DNA of 64,000 nucleotides from Isoetes taiwanensis (taxonomy: Eukaryota > Streptophyta > Lycopodiopsida > Isoetales > Isoetaceae), in the NCBI GenBank assembly GCA_021234155.1, contig JAJEKV010000028.1, positions 9,810,134 through 9,874,133 of the forward strand, in the 5' to 3' direction. Shown piece after piece: positions 35,734 through 48,235 of the stretch. The position numbers were made by a program, and so were the translations under genes. The notes under the pieces were generated by a model, which was given only the letters and a program-made list of their open reading frames with translations, did not search any database and had not been told where the DNA came from. Position 1 is the stretch's first letter. Every line of letters starts with the position of its first letter.

Positions 35734-37250
35734 TATTAGTATGGTTGTGTTGTAAGAAACGATGAAGTTGTAGATGTACGTACGATACATATATAAAGAT
35801 CTTGATGTTTGATGCACGCATTTCTAGATGGCAGAAATAAATTTATGTATTGAAACGATAAATGAACATTTTTGTCTAAGAAAATCAAAGCCATTTGGAA
35901 GATAGTCATGTGCGGTTGAGTGGTTGAAGAGAGGCAAAGGATTGTATAGAGTAAATGTTTCTATATGCAATGAAACATAATAGTGGCACTATTTGGAGGT
36001 CCAAGGAAGTTAGCGTACTTGTAGAATATTGTATTGCAATACATTGCATCGCATAGTTTTAGACAATTCATGTGCTTGAGATTCCATGCGTAGCATCAAG
36101 CAGTAAACAATCCTGATTTATGGTAGACTTGTGATTGTAATTTGATAGGTAGCTGTTGGTTTAGAGAGGCCTTTCCCAAGGTAACGTAGATAGCAAAACA
36201 AAATAATAGTGATAAACATCAATATGTAATCACTTAACATCGACGATGGCAATCAAAATGGTACTTGTTGTGAGATGGTTGAGTACATGCAATTACAGAA
36301 GGCATTACTTGCATTCTAGAAGTATGCAATCACATAACTTAACGCACTTGAATGTTAAAGCATTGATAACCATATTTTATATCTCACAATCATCCATGAT
36401 TGTGATAGATACAACCACGAACAATTGTATATCCTATGAAGGCCTATTAGCTCTCGCCCATGTGTATGCAAAAAATACGTAGGGCGTTAAATACATTTAG
36501 CATCAAGAAGCTTGAAGATGCTAAACTAAAACATGAAGCAAGTACTGCAAGGTGCACCAATGATAGGTGTCCATGAAGTTCAAAGATGCTAAACTAAAAT
36601 ATGCTAGTGCTGAAAGGCGCATCAAAGAGAGTTCTACATGCTTATGTGTCTCACAAATGAAAGGTGCACCAATGATAATGTGGGCACAAATTCAAAAACA
36701 CTTACGTAACCCTGGAGATTTGCTAATAGCAAGATTTGCAAGCTGTTTTGCTCTTTAACTACGTCTTTATCAAAAAGGACGGTAAAAAGTACACGAGGTT
36801 GGCCGAAAATAGTTTATTAACTCGGCCGAGGATAGTTTTCTTTCTTTCAAAAATTGGCTACGCGTCCGAAGTTATATGACCTCTCTAAGGTTCGAGTTAC
36901 GCGCATCAGAGACTACTAATCTTCTCTTCATGCTTTCAAGTTTATGACATGCCCAAAACATGCCACCGTCCTACAGAAAGCCCATCAAGTACAAAGACCA
37001 GCCCAACAAGTACAAAGACCAGCATAAAACTTTATCCTTGTAGTTGGCTTGCTTTGAAACAAAACAACACCCACCTGTTTCTCAGCATTTGAAGATCCTA
37101 TTCCAGTCACCACTTGCTACAATGACGATGAGGTAGAGATCCATGGCCAAATCCTTGCTGAAGGCAAAGCATTAGAGCCTGCTTGCCTGCGTCCTGGCAT
37201 ACTCCATTCATCCCCTACATAATATATAGGTGATAAAAACATAGACTTTT

Positions 37251-37376
37251 CCAGTGATCTTGAACATACAAAGTCTGCTCAACATTCTGCACATTGATGC
37301 TAAGTTTTACTGTAAGTGATCTTGAACATACAAAGTCTGCTCAACATTCTGCATATTGATGCTAAGTTTTACTGTA
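37251..37376. repeat. 63-bp tandem duplication
   Basis: Two adjacent copies starting AGTGATCTTGAACATACAAA with one mismatch (GCACATTG versus GCATATTG); a recent slippage or unequal-exchange product. Confidence 0.9.
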
Positions 37377-37989
37377 GATGCCAATCCCTTGATTAATTGG
37401 ATAAAATATATAGCCTTTTATATTCACCAATATAGAGCACTTCAGATATACAGTACCTTGTTGGAATCCATATGCTAAAAAATACGCACTAAACGTAATA
37501 ATAAGTTTCATCATCAGTGAACATCGTCCTCATCAAAATCTGATGCAACTGAGGAGACCTATCAACTCTGGAGGACACTTGTGTGTGGAATAAGATAATT
37601 AGGGCGAATCACAACACAATCTACAATGAGTCCAGTTTTCCAGTAACTTCCAAGTTCTGCAAAGGATTGAATTTATATGATAATTCGAACAGACCTAAGG
37701 CCTACGAAACAAAGAAAGTCAATTCTGCAAGTTATAGATTTTAAATTTACCAATTATTCTAATTCTAGCAATGAAAATGGCAAAAGGAAGAACATATGTT
37801 TCTGCCAGTAAACTGAACCCCTGCAAAAGGCAACAATCCTTCCATTATCTGCCAATATTCTCCAGTTGTATGTTAAGCACCTTGCATATGCTGAGGACAT
37901 CCTTAATGCTCTGATTAACGATTACTGTTATACTAAATAAATAAACTTATGGAAAGAAAAACATACACTTAAATGCCAATTGTCCAAAG

Positions 37990-38690
37990 GTTCTAGCATA
38001 GAAATACCTGTGTTGTGTTGTTAATTCTCCAGAGTTTAGATTATAGAGGCTTCCATTCAAGGCAGATAATCTTCTGGTCTTTTAATGGTGAGGATCAGTA
38101 ATCTAAAAAGCATCACATCCACACAAACTATACGAAAGTAAAGAGGTCGATTTGAAAAACCGACTTGCATGCAATAAACTTAAGTCTCATCAAGGCATCA
38201 TACAGAGGATGCTTCTTCTGAAGCATGTTAATGGTCATGTAAACAATGGAAGAGATTCATAACCTGTGAAGGTGTTGCACCTGTCTCCCTATTTACAAAA
38301 GAAAGTAGAACCAACAATCGGGTATGAGCAAAAGCCTCAGTATTTCTAGAGAACATAAAAAGGGAAATCTACATAAACATATCTCAACGTAGCTTCTTGT
38401 GACATACCTTTGAGAATCTAGTGGCAAATACCAAATACAGAGAGAATTATCGAATATTTGTTGCAAGCATGGAGCTGCTCTGACCGTTGAAATCTTAGAA
38501 TAGCAGGGCTGGGTAGCGAGGCTGGGAACCCATACTGATATGTCCTTGGCCGTCTATTTGCTGGGCTCTCTGAATCCGACAGAAATACCTAATGAAAAGC
38601 ATGTCAGAATAATGATATATGGATCCTCCTAGAATTCCAAGTGGAAAAGAAAAGCAGTGTTACCTTTTCTGGCTAGATGACAGCCGATTT
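37990..38690 (-). pseudogene. Exon fragments on the minus strand, gene not recognised
   Basis: 38,588-38,408 is an exon-like segment between CATTAG and a GTATGTC donor. It is open for 56 codons in the first frame (it contains SPANRRPRTYQYGFPASLP) before a TAG. Near 38,070-38,009 another open piece (GSLYNLNSGELTTQHR) ends at a GTATTTC donor, and a third donor-like end lies near 38,660 (CCAGAAAAG then GTAACA). Intron-like T-rich DNA separates them. All lie within the body of the minus-oriented Helitron ending at 35,708, and Helitrons commonly capture such fragments. No protein family recognised. Confidence 0.42.
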
Positions 38691-38937
38691 AGAATGGCAG
38701 AATGATTGACATGCCAAGGTTATCGTCAAATCGAAATAGGTAAGTTTTTGTACAAAAAATGTGGAGCTAGGCCTGCATATCTCATAAGTTTGTTGCCGGC
38801 TGACCTCCTTTCAGCAATAAAAATCAAAGCGCACAATCTGCCGTCTGCCTTGATCTCTTCTATTTATACATTTTACGATTCACATGGCCATCCTAATCCG
38901 GCAAGCATGCAGAGCTCCAGCGCCACCTGCAAGCAAG

Positions 38938-39009
38938 CATGCATAATCTGATCAAATCCAAGCCTTCAACGCCCATGCATAATCTGATCAAATCCAAGCC
39001 TTAAACGCC
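38938..39009. repeat. 36-bp tandem duplication
   Basis: CATGCATAATCTGATCAAAT with its continuation to AACGCCC occurs twice in a row with one difference. Confidence 0.88.
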
Positions 39010-39779
39010 CATCTCTTATGTCGCGAATTTTTGTAAGCCGGAATTAGTTTTAGTTCCCGGAAAAACTCGAAATCTTAGGAAATCAAGTAAAAGAAAAAAT
39101 CTAAAAAGTTTTTGGGGTGCCGGAAAAACCGAATTTAAACAATAGGATAGGATATACATAGCCTGTAGAACAGAAACCGAATTTCAAAGAAATAGCTTAG
39201 AAAGATCTTAAAATCAGCAATAAAAGCTCCAAAGTACTCAAACATTTATGCAGGATACTCTGGCAGCTGCGAACTTGAGCTAAATGTTACAGGGACAGTA
39301 GGTGCTTCTATGACACAATCTATCTCTCATGTAACTTACATCACACATGATCGTGAGACGAATGACTAACCCATGGGGCATAGCATAAATGGGCATTGAC
39401 GCATTCAAACAAGCTTGCATGATTAGTAATCTCTTGACATCCATGCTAAATGCCAAGATACATTCATGTAATGACATCTTTGGCCTTACTGCACATGCAC
39501 TCCTTGCAATGCAGTCCCTGCAATAGTGCAATCTGCTGACTGCTAATGCCAAATTTCCAGTTTCATCTTCTCATAAAATCCAAAAAAAGAAGAACATGAA
39601 ATGATGGTACAATTCCTGCATCTCATCCAGCATAGCCTGTAACCATATTTTCAAGGCTAGTAGAAACACTTTCTAATGTTGATCAGATTGGGAATCTACT
39701 TACTTAAAATGTTTTTGGGGTGGGGTGTCTCCCTTTTTCCGGCCGCCGGTAACACTTCCTTTTCCGGCCAAAAGCGTGA

Positions 39780-42440
39780 TTTTGGAATCGGAAAATATTT
39801 TTGAGCAACACAACGTTTTTTTCTTCACGACCGTTTTTCTCACTCATTTCTTTCTTCACCGACCGTTTTCGTTGAGGACTTCCGGCCATATACCAGTTTG
39901 AGAAAATAGATACCGTCGGGATCCTACATCGATCTGCCTCAGGAAGCGCCAGTGGCATCGGAAGCCAGGTATATCGTCCTCAATCTTCAATTTCTTGATG
40001 TTTAGGAATGAATCGCTTAGAGGAAGCTTAATGCAAGGGCTTAGAGCAAGGCTGAGAGCAGATTATTATTTTTGTTTTTTTTCTGTTCAAACTCTAATAC
40101 GCATGTACAGGTTTTGCTCAATTTGCGCCATAGTTGAGCTGCGGATGTACAGGTTTTTCTCAATTTTGACTCATAGTTGGGCGCAAAAATATTTTGCTAC
40201 TGGATTCAAGGAGCAACGAGCAATTTTCAGGTAGATTTCGTTTTGAGTGTCTCGGTCTTGAGGTCTGGATCTGTTTACATGTGCCTGTGCAACTCTTTGG
40301 ATTTGTTCAAATGGGTCTCGATCTTTTGGCTCAAATGTAGCATTGGGGAAGCATCATTAGTTGTAGCTCTCTCAAGATCAGGCCATGCAAAACAGAGCTT
40401 ACCTGTGTTTGCACTTTTACCAGGTAGTTGTCCTCCGCCTTCATCAGAGTTTTATCACATTTCATATTCATACATTGGCATCCACTGAGCAGCTAATTTT
40501 GCAGCAACGTAAGCTTTGTTTTTTCTGTGTTTTTATGCTTTAGGTTATGTTGAACTGATTTCTTGGTTTGGAGTGTGTTCCAGAACTTTGGACGAAGTCT
40601 TTTGTGAATTGCATTGTGGACGAATGTGGATCTAAGTATTCAGATATATTCTTGCTGTGTCCAGATGTCAATGTTGCTGCACAGAAGCGTCTTCAAAGCA
40701 AGGTAAACTTTTCGATTTTTTGCTTCCTTTGTGGCTGACGACTTCTGGTTTGTGGCAGCCATTGATTTCGATTAATGATGTGGACATGATGTCTGTTGTA
40801 GGTCTGGTAGATATTTTAGATGTGGTCTTTCGTGAGTCTGCTAGGTATATATAAGTTTGTTTAAGGCAAATCCTTGCTACTCCATAATGATGCAGGACTT
40901 GCAACATTTTCAGCAAAAAGTACAAAACCTTATTGACTTTCTCTTGGTTCCAAAACCATCATTCTGGTTGGTTACATGACTGCAAAACATCCGAACAAAG
41001 GTGAGAATGTCCATATATTTTTTATTTTTTATAATTTTGTTCTTCGAGGAGGTTGGTTTGGCATAAAGCAAGAGGATGACATGGAAATTTTAGTGATATG
41101 GCAGCAAACGCATGCCTCCCCATATTGTTAGCTTTCAGGTTCAAATAGCAGGCTGGAGCTTCATGTAAGTTTTTTTTCCTTTAGGGTTGATTCTTTCAAG
41201 TTTTTCGCCTTTGCCTTCTCTTAACCGTGTGTTTTTACAGGCACAAAACAGAAGGAAGACATTTTCTTTCAAAACTGCAGAGAGTTAAGGAGCAAACAGC
41301 TAGGTCTGAGATAAGGTAACCAGTTGGTTTTTCTTCTGAAGTTTAGAAACGTAGTAAGCGTAACAGGAGGAGTGAGTATGCTATGTTCTTTCCTTTCCAG
41401 CAATAGAGTTAACGGATCTGGACCAGTCTATTTGTGTGGCAATACATATTATTGCATTATTGCAGCTCAACATTTTGCTCAGATCCGAGGGCATCACGAT
41501 GAGCCCAATATTGTAATACTTGCTGGAACATCCACTTCAAATGTCTCTTTATCTGTTAAGTAGAGAACATCATGCATCAGATATTTTTGTATACCTAAAT
41601 GTGCTGCATAGAGCAAATATTTGCAGGCCTTGCCAAACTCAAGTTTATATTCTAACCTGCTTGCAAATGTTACAGCAGATCTTCCCCTGTCGTAGCAAAG
41701 TTTTGAGCAAGATGTTTGGTATGTTTTGTTCATCTTCCTTTTCCCGCATCAAAACTCTTCCTTTGCATACAAACAAGTTGTCTCTGCATTGCTGGATTAA
41801 TTGGTTTCACGTTGTTATCTCTAAGACTCTACATTCTAGATTGTTTATCCCTTCATTTTCTAAAACAGGAATGACATTTAATGTTAATTGATGATTGCAC
41901 TACAGTAACGGGTTGTAGAGCATATTTTGTAACAGATTGAGGTTCTTTTGTGCATTTCGTGCAGCAGACATGGCATCCCCAAAACCCAGGCTTTAGGTTT
42001 ACTACTCCAAAGTGCATGTTTAACAAGCAATCAGTTTCTGGCCTGCATTTTGGCAAATTCAAAGTAAAAAGATTTTGAGGTTCCAATGCAAGCAGATTTG
42101 CAGAGGGAGGTTGGGCATTTCGTTTCTAGAGGTACTTTGTACATTTCATTTCATCCTGTTCTCTGATGTCTTTTATCTTTCTAATCCACGGCAGCATATG
42201 TTGTCAGCAGCATCAGCATCACGAATGTTGAAGGTTCCAATTTTTGCAAATGAATTTACAAGGTGATATTCTAAGCAGCATTAGGTTCATGCATAAGTAT
42301 CTTCTGCCCCGTCCTCTAAGTATTTTATGTTTATAGAGAGATCTAACACCAAGAATTTTGTATCCTCTCTTTCAGTTGCATTTTTACGAAGGCAAGGAGG
42401 TAGAGAGTATGCTAAAGGACCATCTCAAGTATTTCTGCTA
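39780..42440 (+). pseudogene. Multi-exon gene fragment on the plus strand, not recognised
   Basis: Several segments bordered by consensus splice sites. 40,584-40,702 (TTCCAG before, GTAAAC after) is open for 39 codons, including SKYSDIFLLCPDVNVAAQK. 41,241-41,315 (TTTTACAG before, GTAACC after) includes HKTEGRHFLSKLQRVKEQ. 42,195-42,262 (CGGCAG before, GTGATA after) includes HMLSAASASRMLKVPIFAN. 42,376 onward follows CTCTCTTTCAG. The region from 39,700 to 40,000 (CCGGCCGCCGG, CGACCG words) is GC-richer and may be a promoter or first exon. The composition is gene-like, but I cannot identify the protein or join all phases. It lies within the body of the plus-oriented Helitron ending at 44,885. 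Confidence 0.45.
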
Positions 42441-43700
42441 AGAAGGCAGAGATTCTGATGCATAACTTCTGGTAGTATTTGTGCTCCATAATCCCTGCAA
42501 AGAAGTTTCTATATTTAAGTGTATTGTTTTTCTCTTAATTGTTGCATTTTTTTGCAGTTATAGATGAGTTATAGTATATGAATGTGGTGCAGAGGGATTC
42601 TTATCGATACATGCCTTCCAGCCATAGGAGATGTCATTTTTATAGTTCCCTCTAGGTAATGATTTGATTTTCTTAAAATAATTTGCCTGCAGGCATCAAT
42701 TACTAGGGATGGAATGGTCAGAATAAAGTTTTTGCACTACATTGGAATACAAGATCATGACATGAACTATCTTTGGCCCTACTTTAAACATGTTTCTGCA
42801 ATTCATAACTGTTGCGGATTTTGAAACAAAGCATGTCACATTTAAATCCTGAAGTTTCAAGATCTTCTTACATCTAACATGACTGCTTAATAGTTCATGT
42901 AATAGCCCATTACAATTTGCTAATTAAAGAGACAAAAGTTATCTTATTTGGCTACTATTTATCTGACACAAGTTGGAGCCTTGGATACCAATGGGAAAAG
43001 CCACAAAAGTGATACATAAGCCTTTCACATGCATAAAAAATGTACGAGCATCTAAGATTCTATTCCAGAAGGAGATGGCAAAGCAGGAAGTATAGAAAGA
43101 AATACAATAGCAGGTTGTGCGTTCACTCTGTTCGTCGGGATGCTTAAGATGTTGAGGATTACAGAATAGGGGCACATAGTGCATTGACAGCGAACTTATG
43201 GGTGCCGTGTTCTGCAAGCAGGCCATACTCAAGTCTTTCACTCAATCTCGAAAACTTTCTATTTGTAGACACATTGTTCACAAGATGATATTTATGTTTT
43301 ATGGCAAGTTTTTAATAAGGAAAATGAAATGCTTCAGAGAGCTTGCTTTGAGCCAGGAGATTTTCGAACTTTATTAGCGATGTAGATGGCTTGCTTCAGA
43401 GCAACCGAGGGGTCATGCAATATCAGTTTTGCGTTCTATATGGTCCGAGAATTTTTGGCTGAAAAGTTTTACGATTGAATTTTTTGTCTGCCATTATGAA
43501 TTGTTATTAGATGTTTTGATTGATGCATGTGTGTCATTGTAAAAAAGAGTATTTTTGAGGGATCTTTCCCTTGGGGTGCAACATTGACTCCTATTTTCAT
43601 TTTATGAACCTTGCCATCAACAAAGAAACAAAAAAATCATTGCCTCTCCATCTCTAGCTCCTCTCTTACACTAGAGGGTGAAACAAAAGTAATTTTGTAC
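42441..43700. other. Region without recognisable features
   Basis: Intron- or spacer-like AT-rich sequence; frames on the minus strand (for example 43,241-42,939) show no recognisable domain. Confidence 0.4.
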
Positions 43701-43701
43701 T

Positions 43702-43722
43702 ATTCTATTCTATTCTATTCTT
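43702..43722. repeat. (CTATT)n microsatellite
   Basis: Four CTATT units after GTACTATTCTATT. The same pentamer forms LINE tails elsewhere here, but no terminal stem is visible next to it. Confidence 0.8.
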
Positions 43723-44530
43723 TAGAATCCTAGGTTTCTTGGATTCATTTAGAATCATATAGAACTTGCAATTTTACCTTCTTGAAAGACGTAAAAATAT
43801 GGAACTTCTAACACAACTTCTATTCGTAAAGGATTCAATTAACATGAAATTTATTATTTACTACTAAGAACATCACATTGACAACAATAAAGAAACACAA
43901 TTACAAGTCCCAAGTGTTAGAACCCAAAAAATGCTTTTCAAGGTTGGCGTGACAAAAATGTCCATTTGAAATTATTTAAGCCTTCTTAATGCCTTTTTAG
44001 GTCTCTAATAAGTTGACCTATTTGTCTCTTACCACGCAACAATAAGATCGTTGTTAATAATGTAAGAGTTTCCTCTATTGGTAATATGCAAAATCAGTAG
44101 CACCATTGTTCACTAAGTCCTCCAAAGCATTGTATAGCCCATTGAGAAACTATATGGCAAATTATTATTTGCTCGAAAATATCGTATAACTGTTTGAGAA
44201 AGCCACATTTTTGTACATTGCAAACTGCTTTGGAGGACGTTGTTAGAGGTATGCTGCATGGTTGAATAGGTTGTTCCTTGCAATTGAATAGGTTGTTCCT
44301 TGCAATTGGGAGCAACGACTCAAAAAAGGAAAATCACATATTTTTTAGAAAGAGCAACACACAACTGTATAAGTGCAACAACACAAATGAGGTATAACTC
44401 CAAAAAATTACTTATATTCCAAATTGGGGCACACCTAAAGGACAAATGCACCAAAAAATTATAGTCCAAGGGGACACATCTAAAGGACAAATGCACGTGA
44501 AAGATCTAAACTTAACAACTCTTACATGAC

Positions 44531-44640
44531 ATGTTACAAGCATTGGGCTCTATACGAGCTTGAAATCTAGAGATTCAAAAAGTAACATGTTACAAGCATT
44601 GGGCGCTACAAGAGCTTGGAATCTAGCAATTCAAATTGTA
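44531..44640. repeat. About 55-bp diverged tandem duplication
   Basis: ACATGTTACAAGCATTGGGC and the following 35 bases occur twice with several differences. A smaller direct duplication of TTGAATAGGTTGTTCCTTGC lies just before (44,262-44,305). Confidence 0.8.
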
Positions 44641-44856
44641 AATGTTAAACGTATTTGTGTTGGATACTACAAGTGCAAGATATCCCATTTATTTTTTGGA
44701 TTACTACTAGGGTATACTGTGAGGTGCAGTTACTTTAGATAGATTCCAAACATTAGTAAAACCATATTCATTATTGCAAGCATCAACCTGTAGTGTTGTC
44801 GAAAGTTGCACAAATGGATATTAAAGGCCACGTAAAAGCACAAGTCAAGACATTAG

Positions 44857-44885
44857 CCCGGCAACGCCGGGCACACGTTTACTAG
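44857..44885 (+). mobile_element. Helitron 3' terminus (plus orientation)
   Basis: Hairpin CCCGG-CAACG-CCGGG (44,857-44,871), spacer CACACGTTTA, then CTAG and T. Closely similar to the minus-oriented end at 35,708. The body lies to the left; the two ends point outward 9.2 kb apart. Confidence 0.76.
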
Positions 44886-45254
44886 TATTAACTATATAGC
44901 AGACATGGCAAAAGTTGCAGTAACACCCTCAGTTTTCCTTGCCCTCCATGCAGAGACATCAAAATAAATGAGAGCCCTCCTTCTAACTCCTACAATCTGG
45001 AAAAAAAAAGAAAAAAAAAAAAGAAAAAGGAAAAGTGCCTTTTTTTGGGCAAAAAGAGGTTGGCTTTGCTCTATTCATATTTTGACATCCAAAGATCATA
45101 AGAACTTTCAAAATAGTCTTCTTTTCTGAAAATGAAATTGAACACTCAAACTGGAATACAAGAACTGAAAGAACATTAAAGGAATAAGATTTAAAATTGT
45201 TTATAGCTTGCTTTATCCAAACTAATTTGCAGTCTTGAAAATATGCATTAAATA

Positions 45255-46285
45255 CATCCTTTAACATAGATTTCAGAATCCTGTAATGGGGCAACCAGCT
45301 GCAAGCACATCTTCAGGAGAGACAGTAGCACAAACTATGGATTCGACCACATCAACAGTGGAAAAGAATAACATGCCATCAGATTGCATTAATAGAACCA
45401 CATCCAACAGTAGGGAGAATAGAAAAAACCCCAGATCTAACCTCGCTATCCAGCCTTGCACATTGAAACTTCAAGTTTTCTAGCTTGTCAATGTTATCCC
45501 TTTGTGCTGTAATCACCATTGGAGTCCATCTCCATTGCTAAGTTATTGCACCAAAAGAGGTAGTCATTGAAGTCAAGCGCACTTCATGGCATAAAAAATA
45601 CTGGAGGGGTATTTGGTGAGTGTCTAAAGGGTAGATGATGAGATAGTATAAAACTTAGGTAACTAAAATAACACTAAGTGAAGCAATACCGCTATATGAT
45701 ATGTAGAGGTTCCGTGTACATCCTTTAACATAGATTTCAGAATCCTGCAATGGGGCAACCAGTTGCAAGCACATCTTCAGGAGAGACAGTAGCACAAACT
45801 ATGGATTCGACCACATCAACAGTGGAAAAGAATAACATGCCATCAGATTGCATTAATAGAACCACATCCAACAGTAGGGAGAATAGAAAAAACCCCAGAT
45901 CTAACCTCGCTATCCAGCCTTGCACACTGAAACTTCAAGTTTTCTAGCTTGTCAATGTTATCCCTTTGTGCTGTAATCACCATTGGAGTCCATCTCCATT
46001 GCTAAGTTATTGCACCAAAAGAGGTAGTCATTGAAGTCAAGCGCACTTCATGGCATAAAAAATACTGGAGGGGTATTTGGTGAGTGTCTAAAGGGTAGAT
46101 GATGAGATAGTATAAAACTTAGGTAACCAAAAGAGGTAGTCATTGAAGTCAAGCGCACTTCATGGCATAAAAAATACTGGAGGGGTATTTGGTGAGTGTC
46201 TAAAGGGTAGATGATGAGATAGTATAAAACTTAGGTAACTAAGTGAAGCAATACCGCTATATGATATGTAGAGGTTCCGTGTACT
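45255..46285. repeat. 464-bp tandem duplication with nested 111-bp duplication
   Basis: Two copies (about 45,255-45,718 and 45,719-46,285) are nearly identical, including a 65-codon plus-strand frame (GQPAASTSSGETVAQTMD) that follows AGATTTCAG like an exon. In the second copy the CAAAAGAGGTAGTCATTGAA block of about 111 bp is itself doubled (46,016-46,126 and 46,127-46,238). High identity means recent events. No protein recognised. Confidence 0.85.
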
Positions 46286-46588
46286 AAACTCTACCATGGG
46301 AATATTGCATTCCTATGGTAAAATTGTCCATTGGCACTTAAAATTCCTGACCTGAACATTTCAAGGGAAGAAGAAAAACCAAGTTAGTGTGAATCAGCTG
46401 ATGACCATTACCTTCTTATATGATCATTACCTTCTTATACGAGATTGCATAACAGAACCAAATGACAAAAATATCGATCTAGAGACTCACCAAATCAGGA
46501 AAATTGAGCTTCTGTAGCATGGATCATGAAAATTAAACTTCTCCAGTATAGATATAAATTATAGTGCACTAACGTGTATGTAGGCGAT

Positions 46589-47406
46589 CTATTTCAAATA
46601 ATTAGCTGTATTCCAATCATAATTATTTGAAGTGTCTATTGTGACATGCTTGAAGTGCTTGCTCCATAGTCTACTAAAGCTGGGTTGAGATATTGCAGGT
46701 ACCATTAGTTCTCGAAGCAAAGCATTCACTTCCTCCAATATACTCTTCTGTGTACAATGGGATGGCAATCTCTTCTCAACAACTATTTTTTCTCGTTGAT
46801 CTTTCCTACTTTTATGTGGCATATTCTCAGCATTAAATTCAACATATTTATTAAAAACCTCCCTAGCAGCCAGGATCCTAGAAATTGGCCTCAACATGCC
46901 ATTATTTCCATGTAATGCAATATTTTGCTCCCCTTTGCATGACTTGCTTGCCAATTTTGCCAAGATGAAATTGGAATGCCATGAATATTTATCCATGCAA
47001 CTTAATATATCCATGCCCCTAGCAGTGGGTATCTTTTTTTCTTTGGATATTTTTCATCTTGAAGTGCAAGCTCATGAATGGAGTACATTATAGTCCTCCT
47101 CTCATCACAAGTATACTCTTGGAAGGTGGCTAATTCATCAATTTCAAACTTCTGAACACAATTAGCCCAACAACATTCCATTCCCCTTACCTTAGCCATT
47201 GCTTCACGTGAACAATCACTACTTGACTTGGACCTCTTGCTAGGATAATATTTCACCATTGAGTGTGCCCTCTTTTCTGAAAATGTGGTCCTGGCAGCTA
47301 TCGAAGGTGCATTAAGAAAATCAGTGTCATCCACAACCTCTGGCTTTGGTAAAAAGAAATCTCCTATAAACTCAATGTGCAGGCTATAGGCCATGGCATG
47401 ATGCAT
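46589..47406 (-). pseudogene. DDE-type transposase-like N-terminal half, truncated
   Basis: Minus-strand frames 47,406-47,002 and 47,014-46,589 appear to be one protein broken by a frameshift near 47,010. The layout (CC-x3-C with CCWANCVQKFE, a basic RYPLLG, ALHGNNG, LPSHCTQKSILEEVN, then ISQPSFSRLWSKHFKHVTI) matches a class of eukaryotic cut-and-paste transposases with a helix-rich N-terminus before the DDE domain; IS3EU-like elements are the nearest family I recall. The DDE catalytic part is absent, since homology stops at 46,589. The upstream linker (DDTDFLNAPSIAARTTFSEK) looks like an N-terminal tail. The superfamily assignment is tentative. Confidence 0.5.
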
Positions 47407-47459
47407 GGAATTCCCAATTGTTTAATACAAGCAGTCCAATCCTGGTGATTTGACCCTTT

Positions 47460-47900
47460 CACACTGACCCCGAATTTTGGTCCACAGTTGTTTTTTACTT
47501 GTACGGAAGTGTTGTTTTATGCCAAAAACACCACCAAAATGGCTCCAAAAGTCCACGTGGCCCGTTTATCCGGATTTGCACAAAGAGACAGTGGTTTTTT
47601 GGCAAAAAAATCCCACGGTGGTTTTTCTGGCACTTTTTTGTTTTTTTTGTCAACGTGTCCTTTTTTTCACTGTTGTTTTTACCGAACTTTTTCGACGTGT
47701 AGTTTTTTTCTTGACTGTTGTTTTTTTGAGGAGCCACGCGTTGTTTATCTTCCAAAAAACACATGCAAGTTTAAATATTAGTACACGTGGAAAGTGATAA
47801 ATGACCGTTCTTTTTCCCTTTTCTACGTGTGTGTTTTTTTTATCTACTTGTAGTTTTTGGCGAAACCATGAATTGTTTTGCTTTAGGTTTAGATATTACT
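47460..47900. other. T-rich low-complexity stretch
   Basis: Repeated GTTGTTTTTT and CACGTGG/ACGTG words. Several overlapping 67-106-codon frames are open on both strands because of composition (Phe-rich one way, Lys-rich the other). Not credible as genes. Confidence 0.6.
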
Positions 47901-48189
47901 ACATGTGAAAAATAAAATTACAACATCAAAGTAAGATGGTTTTATAAAAATATACATGTTATTTAACGAAATACCACATGTATTACTTAAATCCAGCTAT
48001 TGCTAAGGACATATAGAAAAGCATGATTATAACCCATAGAAAAATCTAAGCGTTGTTTCTAATGCGTATTTTGACCAATTAAATATCGACACGTGGCATA
48101 TTTTTAAAATAAAAAAACTATTATTTTAACCAATTATATACTGACATGTGGCATACATACCAAAAAACCATGCCTTCCAAATTTAATTT

Positions 48190-48235
48190 AAAATAAGAAA
48201 GCCTTTGGGAATCGAACCCAAACAAGTCCATACGG
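48190..48235 (-). other. tRNA-like B-box/T-arm scrap
   Basis: The minus strand reads TTTGGGTTCGATTCCCAAAG, a perfect T-arm with a B box. No A box or cloverleaf could be completed upstream, so this is a tRNA- or SINE-derived scrap, not a tRNA gene. Confidence 0.45.

Noticed and set aside
47477-47797. Overlapping 67-106-codon frames
   Set aside because: T-rich low-complexity DNA opens several frames on both strands at once.
48190-48235. tRNA gene on the minus strand
   Set aside because: Only the T-arm/B-box is convincing; no acceptor, D- or anticodon-arm pairing could be completed.
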